Shown: positions 16,770 to 24,771 of the stretch, one piece after another | Position numbering within the stretch: position 1 is the first letter of the stretch | Layout: every line of letters begins with the position of its first letter | Notes under the pieces: generated by a model | The model's input: the letters and a program-made list of their open reading frames with translations, nothing else | The model's database searches: none | Told to the model about the DNA's origin: nothing | NCBI RefSeq assembly: GCF_002294995.1 | Contig: NZ_NSGF01000026.1 | Coordinates: forward strand, 1-64,000 | Origin: Mesorhizobium sp. WSM3860 | GTDB taxonomy: Bacteria > Pseudomonadota > Alphaproteobacteria > Rhizobiales > Rhizobiaceae | Direction of reading: 5' to 3' | DNA length: 64,000 nt | Position numbers and translations under genes: made by a program

Positions 16770-17981
16770 ATGGACCTTTCCTATCGTTGGGTCATCGTCG
16801 CGGCCGGCGCGCTGATGACCTGTGTGGCGATCGGCGCGATGTTCTCGCTGGCGATCTTTCTCGAGCCGATGTCGATCGACACCGGCTGGTCGCGCGCCGG
16901 CATTTCCAGCGCCATGACGCTGAATTTCCTGGTGATGGGCGTCGGCGGCTTCGCCTGGGGCTCGATCTATGACCGCGTCGGCGCCCGTCCCGTCGTGCTT
17001 GCCGGCGCGGTGCTGCTCGGGCTGGCGCTTGTGGTGGCGAGCCGCGCCAACTCGCTGCTGATCTTCCAGCTCAGCTACGGCGTCATCGTCGGGCTGGCGG
17101 CCAGCGCGTTCTTCGCGCCGATGATCGCGCTCACCACCGCCTGGTTCGACACCAACCGCAGCCTTGCCGTGTCGCTGGTTTCGGCCGGCATGGGGGTGGC
17201 GCCGATGACCATCTCGCCCTTCGCGCGCTGGCTGATCTCGGCCTATGACTGGCGCACCGCCATGTTCGACATCGGCGTCATGGCCTGGGTGCTCCTGCTG
17301 CCCGCCGTCTTCCTGGTACGCCAGCCGCCGGTGCCCGGCGCGGCGGCCGACAGCGGCACGCCGGCGCCCGCCGCCGACGAGCCCGGCATGAGCGTCGGCC
17401 AGGCGCTGCGCTCGCCGCAGTTCCTGGTGCTGGGCATGACCTTCTTTGCCTGCTGCGCGGCGCATTCGGGGCCGATCTTCCACATGGTGAGCTATGCGAT
17501 GGCCTGCGGCGTGGCGCCGATGGCGGCCGTCTCGATCTACAGCGTCGAGGGCCTTGCCGGTCTTGGCGGACGCCTGCTCTACGGCGTGCTCGGCGACCGG
17601 CTGGGGGTCAAGCCGGTGCTGATCACCGGCCTCGCCATCCAGGCCGCCGTGATCGCCGCCTATCTCGCGGTCGGCCGGCTCGAGCAGTTCTACGTCCTGG
17701 CCGTCATCTTCGGCGCCACCTATGGCGGCGTCATGCCGCTCTATGCGGTGCTGGCGCGCGAATATTTCGGGCCGCGCATCATCGGCACGGTGTTCGGCGC
17801 CGCCACCATGCTCTCCAGCCTCGGCATGTCCTTCGGCCCACTCGCCGGCGGCATGATCTACGACGCCTATGCCAGCTATTCCTGGCTGTTCATCGGCTCG
17901 GCGCTGGTCGGCCTGGGCGCCGCCGGCATCGCGATCGCCTTCCCGCCGCAGCCAAGCCGGCAGCGGCTGCAGATGGCATAG
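16770..17981 (+). CDS. MFS transporter (OFA/monocarboxylate-like)
   Basis: 403 residues with twelve hydrophobic segments. The loop 2-3 signature GSIYDRVGARPVV and its repeat in the second half (GRLLYGVLGDRLGVKPVLIT) are those of the major facilitator superfamily, in the oxalate/formate antiporter-like subgroup. Transports a small organic anion across the inner membrane by inference. ATG 16770 follows GGGAGAAAA. A cytoplasmic Pro/Ala-rich loop (about residues 185-210) separates the halves. No operon partners; substrate unknown. Confidence 0.88.
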   Translation: MDLSYRWVIVAAGALMTCVAIGAMFSLAIFLEPMSIDTGWSRAGISSAMTLNFLVMGVGGFAWGSIYDRVGARPVVLAGAVLLGLALVVASRANSLLIFQLSYGVIVGLAASAFFAPMIALTTAWFDTNRSLAVSLVSAGMGVAPMTISPFARWLISAYDWRTAMFDIGVMAWVLLLPAVFLVRQPPVPGAAADSGTPAPAADEPGMSVGQALRSPQFLVLGMTFFACCAAHSGPIFHMVSYAMACGVAPMAAVSIYSVEGLAGLGGRLLYGVLGDRLGVKPVLITGLAIQAAVIAAYLAVGRLEQFYVLAVIFGATYGGVMPLYAVLAREYFGPRIIGTVFGAATMLSSLGMSFGPLAGGMIYDAYASYSWLFIGSALVGLGAAGIAIAFPPQPSRQRLQMA

Positions 17982-17995
17982 AGCAAGCAATCTCC

Positions 17996-18005
17996 CCCTC
18001 GAGGG
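17996..18005. repeat. 10-bp target-site duplication (left) of the ISAs1-family element
   Basis: CCCTCGAGGG, identical to 19160-19169. It is itself a palindrome and is the centre of a mosaic repeat; joining the two flanks recreates ATCTCCCCCTCGAGGGGGAG. Confidence 0.9.
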
Positions 18006-19159
18006 CAGGGCTATCGCATATGGGTCAGCGCCTGGATTAGATAGTCGTCATTCCAGGCGCATTTCTTGATGCGGTGGCTGATGGGGACTTTGTCGACATC
18101 GGCAGCCTGAAGGATGTTTCTGGCGATGCGGTTGAGGAGCGCGGTGTTGGCCGGAGCATTGTCCTTGCGGGCGCGGGATTGATCCTCGTCGAGATGGACG
18201 TCGAGCATCCAGTGCAGGGCGTTCTCGATCTGCCAATGAGCCCTTGTGAGCTCGAGCGCCTGCTGCGGTGAGGGCAGCGTCGAAGCCATGAACAGGCGCG
18301 TCAGCGGCTTGGCCTGATCGCGCTGACTGGTGATGCGGATGAAGGCTTTGTGGCCGGCCATCAGTGGCTCGGTTGCGGCGACGATCTCGGCCTGCCGCCA
18401 TTCATTGCGGCCATGGCTGGTTTCGGTCCGCTCCGCCACTGAGGGGGTGATTTCGGCCAGCTGTTGTTTGGCATAGCCAACCCAATGACGGCGGTTTCCC
18501 TTGAGCGCGAGCAGGTAGTCGCCGCCGCGTTCGGTGATCGCCTGGGCCATGCGCTTGTGACAGTGAAGCGCATCGGCCGTGACCATTCTGCCAGTGAGAT
18601 CAATGAGTTCGACGACCTTGAGGGCCGCCTCGACCTCGTTCTCTCCGGCGCTCGGCGAGACCGCCGCCAGGCACAGCCGCGTCTCGGCGGCAAAGGCCGA
18701 CACCGTCAAGGGCGGGCTGGCCGCAAGACCCTTCTCATAGGCTCGCCGCAGCGCCTTGCCGTCGAGCGAGATGACCTCTTGGCAGGCGCGCGCAAAGCCT
18801 GCGGCAAAGGCCGCGAAGGCCCGACCGAACGCCTCCGGATCGAGCAGTCGCAACAGCCGCGAGAAGGTGTCGTGGCTGGGCGCCACCTCATACTCGATCA
18901 ACCGCGACAGCGCCTGTTTGCGCTGTTGCGCGAACAACGAGAACTCCGTCGCGTTGCTCGCTCCGCACAGGCTCGCGGCGATCATCATCACGATCAAGTC
19001 GCCAAGCCGGTGCGTGGCGTTGCCAGCGCGCGGATCGGGTACCGCGCCGAAATAGCTCTCAAGGCTGGAAATGGCAGTCCTCCTTCGTTCGACTGCCTGG
19101 CCAAAGAATCCCTTCTCAGGCCAACTTCAAGTCCCAAAAAGCCATATGCGATTCACCTG
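18006..19159 (-). mobile_element. ISAs1-family insertion sequence
   Basis: 1154 bp. Ends are imperfect inverted repeats: left CAGGGCTATCGCATATGG, right (reverse complement) CAGGTGAATCGCATATGG. It is flanked by the 10-bp duplication CCCTCGAGGG, within the 8-10 bp range known for ISAs1 elements. It encodes one transposase on the minus strand whose stop codon lies inside the left end. It interrupts an intergenic palindromic repeat, so no gene is damaged. Confidence 0.93.
18011..19072 (-). CDS. ISAs1-family transposase
   Basis: DDE-type transposase. The conserved segments VISLDGKALRRAY (first Asp), GRMVTADALHCHKRMAQAIT (second Asp) and ALHWMLDVHLDEDQSRARKD (C-terminal acidic box) are intact. The first ATG-like start in frame is TTG 18997, but the frame continues upstream without a stop and encodes the usual family N-terminus AISSLESYFGAVPDPRAGNA. 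An AGGAGG lies 6 bp before an ATT codon at 19072, so ATT may be the start, or an original ATG was lost. About 354 residues with that start. Otherwise undamaged, so it may still be active. Confidence 0.9.
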   Translation of the reverse strand: MSSLESYFGAVPDPRAGNATHRLGDLIVMMIAASLCGASNATEFSLFAQQRKQALSRLIEYEVAPSHDTFSRLLRLLDPEAFGRAFAAFAAGFARACQEVISLDGKALRRAYEKGLAASPPLTVSAFAAETRLCLAAVSPSAGENEVEAALKVVELIDLTGRMVTADALHCHKRMAQAITERGGDYLLALKGNRRHWVGYAKQQLAEITPSVAERTETSHGRNEWRQAEIVAATEPLMAGHKAFIRITSQRDQAKPLTRLFMASTLPSPQQALELTRAHWQIENALHWMLDVHLDEDQSRARKDNAPANTALLNRIARNILQAADVDKVPISHRIKKCAWNDDYLIQALTHMR

Positions 19160-19169
19160 CCCTCGAGGG
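19160..19169. repeat. 10-bp target-site duplication (right) of the ISAs1-family element
   Basis: CCCTCGAGGG, matching 17996-18005, followed by the remaining right half of the interrupted palindrome (GGGAGATTGCC). Confidence 0.9.
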
Positions 19170-19255
19170 GGAGATTGCCCGCACCACCGACGCGAAATCC
19201 GTTGCCCGACGACGGCGAGTGTGGAACTCTCCGCGCGAGAAGACGCTGCATCTGA

Positions 19256-19933
19256 ATGCCGGCCAGGCCGGCGCCATTCGTGGTCGGGGATATTGCAGTG
19301 GACACAGGCCTGGAAGCCGCCGAAGCAAGGAATTGGTCCCGCCTGCTGGTCGCGGCCGAGAGCGGCGATGCCGAAGCCTCGCGCGCGGAGCTCGCGGCGG
19401 GCGCGGATATCAACCAGACCGATGAAGACGGCTGGTCAAGCTTGCACCTCGCGGCGCATAACGGCCGCACCGCCGTGCTCGAAACCTTGATCGGCCACCC
19501 GGCGATCGACGTGAACTCCAGGAACAAATGGAAGAGCACGCCATTGAGCCTGGCTGCGGCGAGGGGTCACTTCGCCTGTATCCAGGCGCTGATGAAGCAT
19601 CCGCAGATCGATATCGACGCCCGCGCCGACTATTACGGCAGGACGCCGCTCATCGAAGCCGCAAGGAACGGGCATCTCGATATCGTCAAGCTGCTGGTCG
19701 AGCATGGCGCCGACGTCAATCTCGCCGACAAGACGGGACGCAACAGCGCGCTCATCGAAGCGATCAAGGGACGCCACTTCGAAGTCGCGCAATATCTGCT
19801 GGAATCCCGCAAGGTGAACTTCCTCAACAAGGACATGCGGCTCAATGCGCTGATCTGGGCCGGCAGCACGCGCAACGCCGAGCTCATCGGCAAGCTGGAC
19901 GCCGCGATCCATAGCTTTTTCGAAGGCAGTTGA
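19256..19933 (+). CDS. ankyrin repeat protein
   Basis: 225 residues with about five ankyrin repeats of 33-35 residues from residue 26 on, e.g. DGWSSLHLAAHNGRTAVLET, STPLSLAAARGHFACIQALM, GRTPLIEAARNGHLDIVKLL and NSALIEAIKGRHFEVAQYLL. Ankyrin proteins mediate protein-protein contacts; the partner is unknown. The start is uncertain: ATG 19256 has no good ribosome-binding site, while GTG 19298 follows GGGGA and would remove a proline-rich leader. No signal peptide is evident, so it is probably cytoplasmic. Confidence 0.8.
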   Translation: MPARPAPFVVGDIAVDTGLEAAEARNWSRLLVAAESGDAEASRAELAAGADINQTDEDGWSSLHLAAHNGRTAVLETLIGHPAIDVNSRNKWKSTPLSLAAARGHFACIQALMKHPQIDIDARADYYGRTPLIEAARNGHLDIVKLLVEHGADVNLADKTGRNSALIEAIKGRHFEVAQYLLESRKVNFLNKDMRLNALIWAGSTRNAELIGKLDAAIHSFFEGS

Positions 19934-20044
19934 AGGGCAGCGGTCGGCTCTTGAACCGTCAGGCCGGCGGCACCCCTTCGAGAGCTGTATGCGGGTGCGG
20001 GCGCAGCGGAAGCGGACCGGCAAAACGGGGCGCGATGCGGTCGC

Positions 20045-20659
20045 TCAGTTCCTCAGCGCAATAGTCGCCGCGGCGCCGCCCACGCAGACCGCGGCGCCAC
20101 GGTTGAACAGGCGCGCGGCGCGCGGCGACTGAAGGGTGCGGCGCGTGCCGGCGCCAGCGATGGCAAAGGGGAACTGCACGGCCGCCAGGATGACCGCGGT
20201 GATGACCAGAAGGATCGGCACATCGAGCGCCGACAGGGCGCCTATGTCGACCACTGTCGGCAGGATGGAAATGTAGAACAGCACCGATTTCGGATTGCCG
20301 AGCGTCACCAGAACGCCGGAGACGAAGGCGTTGCCGCCGCTCCTGGCCGCGCCGGCGTCTGACGCCTCGACGGTCTCGCCCGCCCTCCAGAACTGGACGG
20401 CGAGCCAGCAGAGATAGGCGACGCCCGCCCATTTGATGGCGATCAACAGAAAGCTGAAGGTCTCGGCGATGAAGGCGAGGCCGGCCAGCACCGCGGCGAG
20501 GTAGAGCACGTCGCCCAGCACCATCCCGGCCGTCATCCAGGCCGCCTGCCGGTAGCCGCTCTTCAGTGCCTGCGCCACGATGGCGACGATCTGCGGTCCC
20601 GGAATGATAGCGGCGATCGCCAGCGCGCCGGAATAGGCGGCAAAGCCCGACAATGTCAT
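20045..20659 (-). CDS. LysE family translocator
   Basis: 204 residues, five to six membrane segments. The N-terminal GALAIAAIIPGPQIVAIVAQ with the Pro-Gly-Pro and the SGVLVTLGNPKSVLFYISIL segment are family hallmarks of LysE/RhtB amino-acid exporters in the inner membrane. Start ATG 20659 is chosen because upstream in-frame codons are not hydrophobic and look non-coding. Export substrate (amino acid or related metabolite) unknown. Monocistronic. Confidence 0.88.
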   Translation of the reverse strand: MTLSGFAAYSGALAIAAIIPGPQIVAIVAQALKSGYRQAAWMTAGMVLGDVLYLAAVLAGLAFIAETFSFLLIAIKWAGVAYLCWLAVQFWRAGETVEASDAGAARSGGNAFVSGVLVTLGNPKSVLFYISILPTVVDIGALSALDVPILLVITAVILAAVQFPFAIAGAGTRRTLQSPRAARLFNRGAAVCVGGAAATIALRN

Positions 20660-20913
20660 TGGTGATGTGTCCTTCGATGCGAGGTGCCGAGGACAATCGG
20701 AGCGCGTGGCGATGGTGTCAACAGCGGTCCCGATGTTTCCGAGGCGCTCTCGGACTTCCTCGCAGGCGCCGCCACCAAGCTGATATTCCGGAACGCGAGA
20801 ATCTTGCGCAGCGAAGCGAGTTCGGTACGCATGCCGCCGGAGGCGGACCTCACCTATGCGCAGTACTATCACCAGATAGCCGGGCTTTTTCGCGGTCGGT
20901 CGCCGAAGCTGCC

Positions 20914-20936
20914 AATCTCCCCTACAAGGGGCCAGA
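20914..20936. repeat. degenerate mosaic palindromic repeat
   Basis: AATCTCCCCTACAAGGGGCC followed by AGATT; only the first hairpin survives. It ends 13 bp before the antiporter stop codon. The 290-bp gap around it shows nothing else. Confidence 0.45.
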
Positions 20937-20949
20937 TTGGCCAATCGCC

Positions 20950-23241
20950 TCACCCCGTGCCCGTACCTGACCTCAGCGCCTCCCTGCCCTCGTCGTCGCG
21001 GCGCAGCCGCGCGTCGGAGACCAGCATCACCGGGCACGGGCAGCGCTGCAGCACGCCGCTCGTCGTCTCGCCGAAGATGAGCTCCTCGCCCGGCCGCCGG
21101 GCCACGCCCATGACGATCAGCGCCACGCTCCTGCCCGCCTGACGGGTGATGGCATCGGCGGCGGCGGCCCTCGAGCGGATGGCCGTCTCGGTCTCGACGC
21201 CATAGCGGTCGGCAAGGGCGACAATGTCCTTCAGCACAGCCTCTCTGCGGCGATGCGAGACGGTGTCGCGCGGTTCGTCGCGACCGGGGCGCGCGACATA
21301 GAGGACCTTGACCGGTGCGCCGGTGACGGAGGCGACGGCAAGCGCGAGTTCCGCGCCGCGGCGCGCATTCGCCGTGCCGTTGACCGGCACCAGGATCCTG
21401 CCGGATCCCGGCCCAAGGCGCGGCATCTGCCGGCCGGCGCCGGCCGGCTTCAGCACCAGGCAGAGCGGGCCTTCGAAGGCGCCCGCGACCTCGTTCAGCC
21501 GGCGCGAGAAGCCGCCCTTCGCGGTCACTGCCCGGCCGAGACCGATGAGCAGCATGCCGTAGCCCTTGCGCGCCTCCTTGGCGACCGCCTGGGCGGAGAG
21601 CGGAGCATCATGGGGACGGCGCGTGAGGGGCTCCTCATGCGCGGGCTCCTCGTCGGCTTCCTTCGCCGCCTCGCGACCCTGCTCAGCGCCCTTCTCGATC
21701 TCGTCCAGATGCGCCGCTTCGCCGGGGTCGGCTTCGCTTTCGCCGCTTGTACGAAGCACGGTCGTCGGCTTGCCGGCGCCGATGACACCGGCGAGGTAGG
21801 CGGCGAAGCGGCCGACGACGCCCTCATCGACCACCACCAGCAGCCGCTCCAGATTGGTGATGAAGCCGCGCTGGTCGACCTCCTCGCGCTCCAGCCTTTT
21901 CTTTTCCGCCTCCCCCATCGGCAGCCGCCCCAGCGCCCAGCGCAATGTCGGCGGCATGGCCAAGGTGGTGATGACGGCCATGGTGACGATCATGGTGAAA
22001 AGCGTGTGCGAGAGCACGCCGATCGACAGACCGATCGAGGCGACGATGACCTCGGTCGAGCCCCGCGCATTCATGCCGCAGCCGACGGCGATGCCCTCGC
22101 TGCGGCTCATGCCCGCGGCCTCGGCGCCGATGAAGGCGCCGCCGAACTTGCCGAGACTGGCGATCGCCACCAGCGCCACGGTGAGCAGTGCAAGCTCGGG
22201 ATCGACGAGCACCGTGAGGTCGGCCGAGAGACCGGCGACGCCGAAGAACACCGGCATGAAGAGTGCCGTGATCACGCCGCGCAATTGCCCCTCGATGTGA
22301 CGCGACAGGATCGGCGACTCGCCGACCAATATGCCGGCGACGAAGGCGCCAAGCACCGTATGCACGCCGATCAGGTCGGTGATCAGCGCCATGCCGCCCA
22401 TGATGGCGAGAATGACGGTGACCACCGCGTATTCCGAGCGGAAGGTGTCGTTGGTCCAACGGATGGCGTCGAAGACGATGCGGCGGCCGAGCGTGAAGGA
22501 AAAGACCATGAAGGCGGCAACGCCGGCGAGCGTGAAGGCAAGGCCGGCGAGCTCGATGCGGCCATGCGTGGCGATGCCGATGGTGATGGCGATGATCACC
22601 CAGCCGATCGTGTCCTCGATGATGGCCGAGGAGACGATGATCTGGCCGAGGTCGCGGCGCATGAAGTTCATCTCGCGCACCACCATGGCGACGATCTTGA
22701 CCGAGGAGATCGAAAGCGCCGTGCCCAGGAACAGGCCGGAGACGATGCGCTCGCTGCCGGTGGCGAGCAGCGAGGCCGGCATGAACTGCGCGGCCACGAA
22801 GCCGAGCGCGAAGGGCACGGCAACGCCGGTGGCGGAGATGGAAAAGCAGGCGCGGCCGACGCGGCGCACCAGCCTCAGGTCGGTCTCCATGCCGGTCAGC
22901 AGCAGAAGCATCAGCACGCCGAGCTGGGCGATGGCGTTGATCATCGACTTCTGCGCGGCATCGCCGGCAAAGACCAGCCGCTCGGCCTCAGGCCACAGCC
23001 AGCCGAGCAGCGAGGGTCCGAGCAGGATGCCGCCGATCAGCTGTCCCATGACCGCCGGCTGGCCGATGCGCTCCAGCAATTCGCCGATGCCTCGGCCGAC
23101 GACGAGCAGCAAAATGACTTCGAGAACGAAGATGCCTTCGCTGGACATGCCGGTTTTTTCGGCGGCGAAGGCGGCGGCCGGCATCGATGCAAGCGCCGCC
23201 GCCGCAAGCACGAGAGAAACCGGCCGGCGCCGGTTGGGCAT
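20950..23241 (-). CDS. Kef/CPA2-type cation:proton antiporter with C-terminal universal stress domain
   Basis: About 763 residues. After a signal-like first segment (LVLAAAALASMPAAAFA) there are about twelve membrane helices of the Na+/K+:H+ exchanger fold; GMNARGSTEVIVASIGLSIG is the conserved core motif. A soluble tail follows; residues about 650-755 form a UspA domain (RILVPVNGTANARRGAELAL through VMGVARRPGEELIFGETTSG and CPCPVMLVSD) with the ATP-binding glycine pattern. It should exchange monovalent cations for protons under nucleotide or stress control. ATG 23241 lacks a clear ribosome-binding site; a GTG 18 bp upstream is possible. Confidence 0.9.
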   Translation of the reverse strand: MPNRRRPVSLVLAAAALASMPAAAFAAEKTGMSSEGIFVLEVILLLVVGRGIGELLERIGQPAVMGQLIGGILLGPSLLGWLWPEAERLVFAGDAAQKSMINAIAQLGVLMLLLLTGMETDLRLVRRVGRACFSISATGVAVPFALGFVAAQFMPASLLATGSERIVSGLFLGTALSISSVKIVAMVVREMNFMRRDLGQIIVSSAIIEDTIGWVIIAITIGIATHGRIELAGLAFTLAGVAAFMVFSFTLGRRIVFDAIRWTNDTFRSEYAVVTVILAIMGGMALITDLIGVHTVLGAFVAGILVGESPILSRHIEGQLRGVITALFMPVFFGVAGLSADLTVLVDPELALLTVALVAIASLGKFGGAFIGAEAAGMSRSEGIAVGCGMNARGSTEVIVASIGLSIGVLSHTLFTMIVTMAVITTLAMPPTLRWALGRLPMGEAEKKRLEREEVDQRGFITNLERLLVVVDEGVVGRFAAYLAGVIGAGKPTTVLRTSGESEADPGEAAHLDEIEKGAEQGREAAKEADEEPAHEEPLTRRPHDAPLSAQAVAKEARKGYGMLLIGLGRAVTAKGGFSRRLNEVAGAFEGPLCLVLKPAGAGRQMPRLGPGSGRILVPVNGTANARRGAELALAVASVTGAPVKVLYVARPGRDEPRDTVSHRRREAVLKDIVALADRYGVETETAIRSRAAAADAITRQAGRSVALIVMGVARRPGEELIFGETTSGVLQRCPCPVMLVSDARLRRDDEGREALRSGTGTG

Positions 23242-23323
23242 GAAGGACAATTTCCGCACCCCTCGATTAGCCTCGCCATAACGGTTTCGCACATGCATCG
23301 GTTGCACGGCGGTGGAACTGCCA

Positions 23324-23369
23324 CTCTCTCCCGTTGTGGGGGTGATGTCCGGTAGGACGGAGGGGGCGC
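23324..23369 (+). repeat. mosaic palindromic repeat, diverged
   Basis: CTCTCTCCCGTTGTGGGGGT then TGTCC-ggta-GGACG and GAGGGGGCGCC; both hairpins carry substitutions. Confidence 0.65.
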
Positions 23370-23461
23370 CGTAGAGGGCCAACTTCGATTCAACCTATCT
23401 GCAAGCAGGCCAGTTTTAACCGTCATGGACGTGCCTGCAAGGGCTGGGATGCGAGCGGGAC

Positions 23462-23530
23462 AGCGCCCCCTCCGCCCTGCCGCCCGCCCTGCCGGACATC
23501 TCCCCACAACCGGGCCACAATCGGGGAGAT
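23462..23530 (-). repeat. mosaic palindromic repeat with internal insertions
   Basis: GCGCCCCCTCCGCCCTGCC, then a repeated CGCCCTGCC, then GGACATCTCCCCACAACCGG and GGGGAGAT. The small stem is partially duplicated and the large loop is expanded by about 14 bp. Confidence 0.55.
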
Positions 23531-23675
23531 TGGCAACTCCGGCGCTGCCCTCCCTCTCTCTCAAGCAACTTCGGCGTCCCCATACAATTCGATTCAAATG
23601 CCACTGCCGATTTTTGCTTGTCGGTAAAGCGACTCACGCATGGTCGCGGCACGGCGGGGCAATAAGGAGAAGCTA

Positions 23676-23882
23676 ATGAAAAGCGACTTTGCCGCCGCCC
23701 ACCTGCACCTCGACAGGGCCTGCCACTACCTGCGCGGCGACGATGAGACCAGCCGCACGGCGCTTGCGGCGCTCGACCTTGTGATCGAGGCGGTCGCGAC
23801 CGCCCTCTATGCCCGGCCCGAGGCCGAAGTGGTGCCGTTTCCGGCGGCTTCAAAGCGGGCGCTGCCGCCCATCGCATCCTGA
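23676..23882 (+). CDS. small hypothetical helical protein
   Basis: 68 residues from ATG 23676, with a good AAGGAGAAG site 6 bp upstream. It is predicted helical (HLHLDRACHYLRGDDETSRT, ALAALDLVIEAVATALYARP) and has a short basic tail. No signal peptide and no family recognised. It resembles small orphan proteins of rhizobia in size and composition. Confidence 0.6.
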   Translation: MKSDFAAAHLHLDRACHYLRGDDETSRTALAALDLVIEAVATALYARPEAEVVPFPAASKRALPPIAS

Positions 23883-23989
23883 CTTATCCGCCTGAAAGGC
23901 AGGAACATTTCTGCCCGCCCCACATTGTGCTATATGGGGTGTGGCCGGCTCATTTCGGCCGGCCACGGCGGGAGGCACGTGGCAAGGGG

Positions 23990-24721
23990 ATGTCGCAGGT
24001 CCAGACCGTAAAGCCAGCCGAAGCAGCGGCGCCGCCAAGGGGCTCCGATGCATTCGCGCTGAAGCTCACGTCCTCGGAATTCGCAACCACCATGTCGCAT
24101 TTCCACCGCGCCGAGATCGCCCGCATGGCGGGATGGCGCGACCGGCTCGACCGCACCAGCAATTGGGCGATCACTGTGGTGGCGGCGATGCTGTCCGTAT
24201 CGCTGTCGACGCCTTCGGCGCATCACGGCGTGCTGCTCTTCGCCATGCTGCTCATCACGCTGCTTTTGTGGATCGAGGCGCGGCGCTACCGGTTCTTCGA
24301 CGTCTATCGGGCGCGGGTGCGTCAGTTCGAGCGCTATTACTTCGCACAGATTTTTTCGCCGCAGCCGGACTTCGCCTCGAACTGGCTGGCGATCCTCGGC
24401 GAAGGCCTGCGCTCGCCGCGCTTCCTCATCTCGCAGCGCGCGGCGCTGGTCCGGCGGCTGCGCCGAAACTACGTCTTCATGTACACGATCCTGATGCTTG
24501 CCTGGGTCTTGAAGATCACCACGCCCAGCCTCTCGCGCGAAGGCTCGCCGATCGGCTTCAGCGCCTCGCTGCTTGACACCTTCCGCGTGGCGACACTCGG
24601 TCCGATCCCTGGCGTCGTGGTGGTCTGCGGCGTCGTCGTGTTCTATCTCGCGATGGTTGCCGCCGCCTTCCTGATGCGCGCCGACGACGGCGAACTGTCA
24701 TTCGGCGACGTGCATGTTTGA
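23990..24721 (+). CDS. DUF2270 integral membrane protein
   Basis: 243 residues from ATG 23990, with AAGGGG just before it; an upstream in-frame ATG at 23927 is unlikely. A 50-residue cytoplasmic N-terminus (EFATTMSHFHRAEIARMAGW) precedes two close membrane helices (WAITVVAAMLSVSLSTPSAH, GVLLFAMLLITLLLWIEARR), a central soluble part (FDVYRARVRQFERYYFAQIF) and two C-terminal helices. This order and the YRFFDVYRARVR segment are DUF2270. Function of the family is unknown. Monocistronic. Confidence 0.85.
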   Translation: MSQVQTVKPAEAAAPPRGSDAFALKLTSSEFATTMSHFHRAEIARMAGWRDRLDRTSNWAITVVAAMLSVSLSTPSAHHGVLLFAMLLITLLLWIEARRYRFFDVYRARVRQFERYYFAQIFSPQPDFASNWLAILGEGLRSPRFLISQRAALVRRLRRNYVFMYTILMLAWVLKITTPSLSREGSPIGFSASLLDTFRVATLGPIPGVVVVCGVVVFYLAMVAAAFLMRADDGELSFGDVHV

Positions 24722-24771
24722 GCCTGGGCCGGCGGCCCTTGGTCTTCAGGCAGCCCTCCATTTCCACGCGC

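Larger units (their letters stand above)
23242..23675. other. 434-bp intergenic region with two repeats
   Basis: Divergent gap between the antiporter and a small gene. It contains mosaic repeats at 23324-23369 and 23462-23530 and presumably both promoters. No coding sequence is supported. Confidence 0.65.

Noticed and set aside
21253-23355. 700-codon plus-strand frame opposite the antiporter
   Set aside because: Asp/His/Arg-rich composition is that of an antisense shadow; the minus-strand antiporter explains the sequence.
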